Of a stretch of 5,471 bases of DNA, positions 1-2,840 are shown in pieces. This DNA comes from Pseudomonadota bacterium (GTDB lineage Bacteria; Bdellovibrionota; Bacteriovoracia; Bacteriovoracales; Bacteriovoracaceae), in the NCBI GenBank assembly GCA_021299675.1, contig JAJTIF010000430.1:1-5471 (forward strand), given 5' to 3'. The position numbers and the translations under genes are program-made. The notes below the pieces were generated by a model, which searched no databases, had not been told where the DNA came from, and was given only the letters and a program-made list of their open reading frames with translations. Each line of letters starts with the position of its first letter. Position 1 is the stretch's first letter.

Positions 1-2
1 GG

Positions 3-8
3 TATAAT
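3..8 (+). promoter_or_regulatory. Consensus -10 box at the window edge
   Basis: A perfect TATAAT lies six to eight bases before an A-rich stretch, which would place a transcription start near positions 13-16. The matching -35 hexamer would lie off the left edge, so the promoter cannot be fully judged. It would drive the structured leader and the small ORF at 198-368. Confidence 0.4.
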
Positions 9-13
9 AAGGA

Positions 14-197
14 CTAAGGGTATTAACTCTAACTCAAGTTTTGCTATCAATTGCCCGATAGTTTTGCTTGAGTAAACGTCTTTACAAAGGAGTCTTTGTT
101 GGATCGTCACAAAGATCTTCCAGCAGACTAACCGGCCGCACCTCACCTTGCGACGGTTGTCCCTGGAATCAGGACATCAACAATTCGCGAGGTCGTT
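14..197 (+). ncRNA. Structured 5' leader or candidate cis-regulatory RNA
   Basis: No convincing long gene lies here, but inverted repeats are dense. Stem 1 (32-73) pairs ACTCAAG with CTTGAGT and, on the same axis, CTATC with GATAG, separated by two TTTTG internal-loop strands and closed by an 8-base loop. Stem 2a (84-99) pairs ACAAAG with CTTTGT around a GAGT loop. Stem 2b (94-114) uses the same CTTTGT with a second ACAAAG at 109-114, so 2a and 2b exclude each other. Stem 3 (130-158) pairs AACCG with CGGTT and CGCA with TGCG. Stem 4 (158-176) pairs TGT plus CCTG with CAGG plus ACA around a GAAT loop. I do not recognise it as a known riboswitch, tmRNA, RNase P or 6S RNA. A leader controlling the ORF at 198 is an inference; folding was done by eye. 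Confidence 0.4.
99..131 (+). CDS. Possible 10-codon leader peptide (TTG start)
   Basis: A TTG codon sits six bases after a strong Shine-Dalgarno AAAGGAG (86-92). It opens a reading frame of ten codons (MDRHKDLPAD) ending in TAA at 129-131. It is in the same frame as the ORF at 198 but separated from it by this stop. The Shine-Dalgarno lies inside stem 2a and would be released if stem 2b formed instead. The arrangement resembles leader-peptide control, where ribosome position on a short ORF selects between RNA folds. The peptide has no run of a single amino acid that would point to a regulating tRNA. It could equally be a chance ORF. Confidence 0.25.
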   Translation: MDRHKDLPAD

Positions 198-368
198 ATG
201 AAAAACAAAACTGTCACTTACCCACTCACACTCAAACCACTACAGGCCAATGAACCCAAGCCGCTCAAGAGTTTGCGTCCGACGCGCTCCATGAGTGGCA
301 TCAAGAGCCTTAGACCGAAGAATCTTCCTATGGTGGCGACTGAAGTTATGGTGAAAAGCCTTAACTAG
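198..368 (+). CDS. Small basic protein of unknown function, KSLRP repeats
   Basis: This ATG-started frame encodes 56 residues and ends in TAG. It was identified by a good Shine-Dalgarno, GAGGT at 189-193, four bases before the ATG, and by the structured leader and -10 box upstream. The product begins MKNKTVTYPLTLKPLQ, is rich in Lys, Arg, Pro, Leu and Ser, and has almost no acidic residues, so it should be strongly basic. KSLRP occurs twice, at residues 24-28 and 36-40, with a shorter KSL near the C-terminus; the two copies use different codons for Ser, Leu and Arg. There is no signal peptide or membrane segment. I recognise no family. It might bind nucleic acid, but this rests only on charge. 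Its stop codon shares CTAG with the stop of the convergent gene on the other strand. It could be a chance ORF. Confidence 0.45.
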   Translation: MKNKTVTYPLTLKPLQANEPKPLKSLRPTRSMSGIKSLRPKNLPMVATEVMVKSLN

Positions 369-742
369 AACTGACGATCGATCTCAGTGATCGTCTTCTT
401 GCGTGCCTCTTCGAGCGCGGTTATCTGCTTCTCGTGTAGGAGCTTGAGGTAGTCGAGCTTCAGATCAAAACTTCTCTTGATGTATTCCTTGTGGATGCTC
501 ACCAACTCACGAAAGCACAACTGCTTGTCACTCTTCTGCCCCGTCGCCTCCGTACACTCCGCACGCTTCAAGTCTAACAGACGCTCGATCTCTAAACTCA
601 AAGGCCTAAAATTCTCATCAAAGTTCTGATCCACTTTCAGCTCTTTCAGCAGACCGACCTGCTGATTGAGATTGGCGGTTGAGGGCACTTCTTGGGCCTG
701 TGCGCTGGTGACAAAAAGTAGGGCTAAAAGAAGCTGAGCCAT
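365..742 (-). CDS. Small exported helical protein, unknown function
   Basis: The 125-residue product starts with a short hydrophobic signal sequence (residues 1-16, MAQLLLALLFVTSAQA) with an AQA cleavage motif before QEV, so it is probably periplasmic. The signal lacks the usual positive charge after Met. The mature part looks almost wholly alpha-helical and highly charged, with heptad-like leucines at residues 31-60 and 78-115. Cys63 and Cys76 flank a short polar linker and could form a disulfide closing a helical hairpin. The ATG is supported by AAGGA (749-753) six bases upstream, inside the end of maf; an in-frame TGA lies just before it. It overlaps maf by 19 bp, which suggests translational coupling as the last gene of the operon. 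I do not recognise the family. It is probably a real gene rather than a shadow because of its signal peptide, ribosome site and operon position. Confidence 0.8.
   Translation of the reverse strand: MAQLLLALLFVTSAQAQEVPSTANLNQQVGLLKELKVDQNFDENFRPLSLEIERLLDLKRAECTEATGQKSDKQLCFRELVSIHKEYIKRSFDLKLDYLKLLHEKQITALEEARKKTITEIDRQF
371..400 (+). terminator. Weak hairpin after the small ORF, possible terminator
   Basis: GACGATC (373-379) and GATCGTC (389-395) form a perfect 7-bp inverted repeat with a 9-base loop, followed on the + strand by TTCTT. It begins five bases after the stop of the small ORF. The T-tract is short and interrupted, and the element lies inside the 3' coding end of the opposing gene, so the terminator reading is tentative. 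Confidence 0.3.
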
Positions 743-1350
743 GAGGAGTCCTTGGAGTCAGGGAAAAGTTTGAGGGACATCATTTCATAAAAAAGATGAT
801 GGGGAAAGCCGACCACGTTAGAGTACGAGCCCTGCAGAGATTTAACGAAAATTTGCGCTGGCCCCTGGATGCCATAGGAGCCAGCCTTATCGAGAGAGTC
901 GCCCGAAGCCAGATAATTTTCTAGTAGTGTGTCCGGGATCGCGAGGAATTCAACTTGGGTCTGTGCGACCTCACAAAAATACTCCTGCACTCCCTTGAGA
1001 CACTTCACTAGCGCCAGCGCCGTGTAGACTTGGTGAGTTTGGCCTGAGAGAAGCTTTAGATGAGAGCGGGCCTCTTGAATGTCTTGAGGCTTACCGAGAA
1101 TCTGTCCTTGAAAACTCACGGTTGTATCGGAGCAGAGAATCACACCATTGAGATGAGGGTGGCGTTCGGCAATAGCACGAGCTTTTTTGAGAGCAATCTC
1201 TTGCACATAAAGTTTTGGATCAAGGGTGCTCGAGGTCTCGTCGACGTCCGGCGCATCAACCTCAAAAGGAATTTTATAATGGGCGAGCAGCTCTCGGCGA
1301 CGAGGAGAAGCGGAGCCGAGGATCAGTCTAAGTTTAGTATTGTCGTGCAT
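724..1350 (-). CDS. maf: Maf-family nucleotide pyrophosphatase (dTTP/UTP type)
   Basis: Maf proteins are cytoplasmic house-cleaning enzymes that hydrolyse non-canonical or excess nucleoside triphosphates to the monophosphate and pyrophosphate. They have also been linked to septum formation. The 208 residues, a normal length, show the family blocks in order: GSASPRRRELL (12-22), DVDE (35-38), SDTTV (74-78) with Asp75 as the expected catalytic acid, ILGKP (84-88), LSGQTHQVYTAL (101-112), LDKAGSYGIQG (153-163) and GSYSNVVGFP (174-183). The DKAG-YGIQG block is that of the YhdE-like dTTP/UTP pyrophosphatases, not the m7GTP-type YceF, which supports the sub-family call. SDT replaces the more usual ADT. 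The ATG overlaps the end of the FecR-domain gene by 17 bp, so it is probably coupled to it; only a weak purine-rich ribosome site precedes it. The last ~10 residues are a non-conserved tail overlapping the next gene. Confidence 0.95.
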   Translation of the reverse strand: MHDNTKLRLILGSASPRRRELLAHYKIPFEVDAPDVDETSSTLDPKLYVQEIALKKARAIAERHPHLNGVILCSDTTVSFQGQILGKPQDIQEARSHLKLLSGQTHQVYTALALVKCLKGVQEYFCEVAQTQVEFLAIPDTLLENYLASGDSLDKAGSYGIQGPAQIFVKSLQGSYSNVVGFPHHLFYEMMSLKLFPDSKDSSWLSFF

Positions 1351-2767
1351 TTTTAATCAGCCATCCGTAGTAGTGGAGATCCGACATGTCGCGTACGGAT
1401 TCTTGCGAGAAGCTGTGGCGAGTTTTCAAGCTGCGGTAGTAAGCCTCGAGGGATTGAGTGAAGAAGCGTTCGTCGAAGACCGCCTTCGCCGCTTCCTCGG
1501 ACAAGATTAAACTCTCCGTGAGCTTTTGCACCGAGCGCAGGTTGGTGGTCTCGAGGCGTCGTGAGTAGGACTTAAGAAAATCCAATCGCACCGCGAGCTC
1601 TTCCTTCCAAAGTTTCAGGCCCCAGTTGTCGGCGAGCTTCTCCTCATCTTGGAGATCAGTCCAAAGGCTACTCTCTTGGGCCAGCGACAGTTCGCGGGCC
1701 AAGAGCAGAGTGGTAGGCCTGCGGTAGGGAATTTCGCTCGAAAGAAGTTGCGGGACGCTGAACTCCAAGGGGTCGCACTGGCGGCCATCCCGGTCCACGC
1801 GCATCCACACATCGAGATCGATGTTCTTTTCTTCTTTGTTGACGTACCCGCGGAACATGAAGTGCTGGATGCGGCCACTGGCTTGCTCCCCTTCCTCTTC
1901 ACTGTTGCGAGAGAAGAGCTTGAAGTAGGAGTCTTCGGCCACACCGTAGTACCAGGAGAAGCTCGTGTTCTTCACGTGCAGCGAACCGTTGGGCGCTACA
2001 AAAAGCACTTCACTCTCAATCCCTTTGAGTTTTTGATTATTTTCTTTGATTCTCCGGTTGAGCTCCTCCTGGTGCTCCTTAACGCCGAGATACTCGAGGC
2101 TCGTGGTCATGAGGATTTGATTCTTGTCCGCAGCCTTCTGAAAGAGCTGGCGCTGAAACCAAGAAAGGTTCGACTCCTTGAGAAGTAAAGGTAAGAAGAG
2201 CGGATCAGTATCAGTGGTGGTGGTGAGCTTCTGCTCTCGCTCCGAGCGGTGGAGCCAGTGAACATAGCCCTGGTTCAGGCGCAGGTTATGGAAAACTTTT
2301 TTAGCTTGAAAGTTAATTTCCAGAAACCCCAGCGCAGACTCTGGTGCCAGGCGCACGAGACTCCCGTCTAGAAGATAGGCCCACAGGTAGGAGTTTTTGT
2401 CGGTGTGGATCTCGTCACCTTCATAGACCCGTGAGCCGTAGCGCACGGAGTGGGGCTTGGCGCCTCGGAAAAGTTTACAGCTGCCGATGCAGCTGAACAC
2501 CCGACCCATGAGTTCTGGGCGCGCACTTATTCTCTGACGGATGCGCCAGCCGGGCTGCTCGTCTTTGAGCTGTCGCTCGGTCATCCATTTTTCGATACTT
2601 AAAAAATCTTTGGGGTCTTCCTGCCAGTTGATGAGGCTGTTGGTTTGTTGGCGGACAAGGTTACGGTCAAAATCAGTGCGCTCAATGTCAGCCTTCCATT
2701 CCTGGGCATAGATCTTCCCAGTAATCGCAGCGCACAAAATTATCCCCAGCATCCATGCATTTTTCAT
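1334..2767 (-). CDS. Exported FecR-domain protein
   Basis: The 477-residue product has a signal peptide (residues 1-21, basic N-terminus, hydrophobic core, cleavage after IYA before QEW) and so is probably periplasmic or surface-associated. A FecR-like domain spans about 88-172. It contains GRVFSCIGSCKLFRG (88-102), EGDEIHT (116-122), LLDGSLVRLAP (132-142) and a hydrophobic LRLNQGYVHWL segment (162-172), matching the family's G-D-x-I-x-T and DGS-x-x-x-L-AP pattern. Cys93 and Cys97 (CIGSC) could form a local disulfide. The rest (about 190-477) is charged and mostly helical, with a coiled-coil-like stretch near 226-250, and resembles nothing I recognise. Unlike true FecR anti-sigma regulators it lacks a cytoplasmic anti-sigma part, and no sigma-factor or TonB receptor gene is nearby. 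A role in iron signalling should not be assumed; envelope sensing or peptidoglycan binding is equally possible. It is the first gene of the operon with maf; its ribosome site is weak. Confidence 0.8.
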   Translation of the reverse strand: MKNAWMLGIILCAAITGKIYAQEWKADIERTDFDRNLVRQQTNSLINWQEDPKDFLSIEKWMTERQLKDEQPGWRIRQRISARPELMGRVFSCIGSCKLFRGAKPHSVRYGSRVYEGDEIHTDKNSYLWAYLLDGSLVRLAPESALGFLEINFQAKKVFHNLRLNQGYVHWLHRSEREQKLTTTTDTDPLFLPLLLKESNLSWFQRQLFQKAADKNQILMTTSLEYLGVKEHQEELNRRIKENNQKLKGIESEVLFVAPNGSLHVKNTSFSWYYGVAEDSYFKLFSRNSEEEGEQASGRIQHFMFRGYVNKEEKNIDLDVWMRVDRDGRQCDPLEFSVPQLLSSEIPYRRPTTLLLARELSLAQESSLWTDLQDEEKLADNWGLKLWKEELAVRLDFLKSYSRRLETTNLRSVQKLTESLILSEEAAKAVFDERFFTQSLEAYYRSLKTRHSFSQESVRDMSDLHYYGWLIKNARQY

Positions 2768-2840
2768 AGCACTTTCATTCTAGCATAGAGCTCTGGCTTT
2801 TGTTACTCTAGCCCCAGTAAAACGGCAAAAGGATAGGGCA
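2768..2840. promoter_or_regulatory. Divergent intergenic region between operon and ileS
   Basis: This 73-bp gap must carry start signals for both the minus-strand operon and ileS. I see an 8-bp palindrome AGAGCTCT (2787-2794) and, for ileS, a possible extended -10 TGTTACTCT (2801-2809) with no good -35. No strong sigma-70 promoter is visible for the minus strand. The gap is far too short for a T-box leader of the kind found before many Firmicutes ileS genes. A ribosome site AAGGA (2829-2833) precedes the ileS ATG by seven bases. Confidence 0.4.

Noticed and set aside
14..197. Known leader RNAs (c-di-GMP GEMM, tmRNA, RNase P, 6S, SRP)
   Set aside because: None of their conserved sequence blocks could be found by eye; an Infernal/Rfam scan would settle it.
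68..253. 61-codon TTG-started + strand ORF
   Set aside because: It has no ribosome site, begins inside the arm of stem 1, has no recognisable composition, and overlaps the better-supported ORF at 198 in another frame.
1649..2188. 179-codon + strand ORF opposite the FecR-domain gene
   Set aside because: It is an antisense shadow: the minus-strand frame has a signal peptide, domain and operon structure, while this one has no ribosome site or family resemblance.
2787..2794. AGAGCTCT palindrome as an operator
   Set aside because: An 8-bp palindrome alone is too common; it was mentioned only as part of the intergenic region.
2768..2840. T-box or other riboswitch ahead of ileS
   Set aside because: Only 73 bp separate the divergent genes and no T-box sequence or specifier stem is visible.
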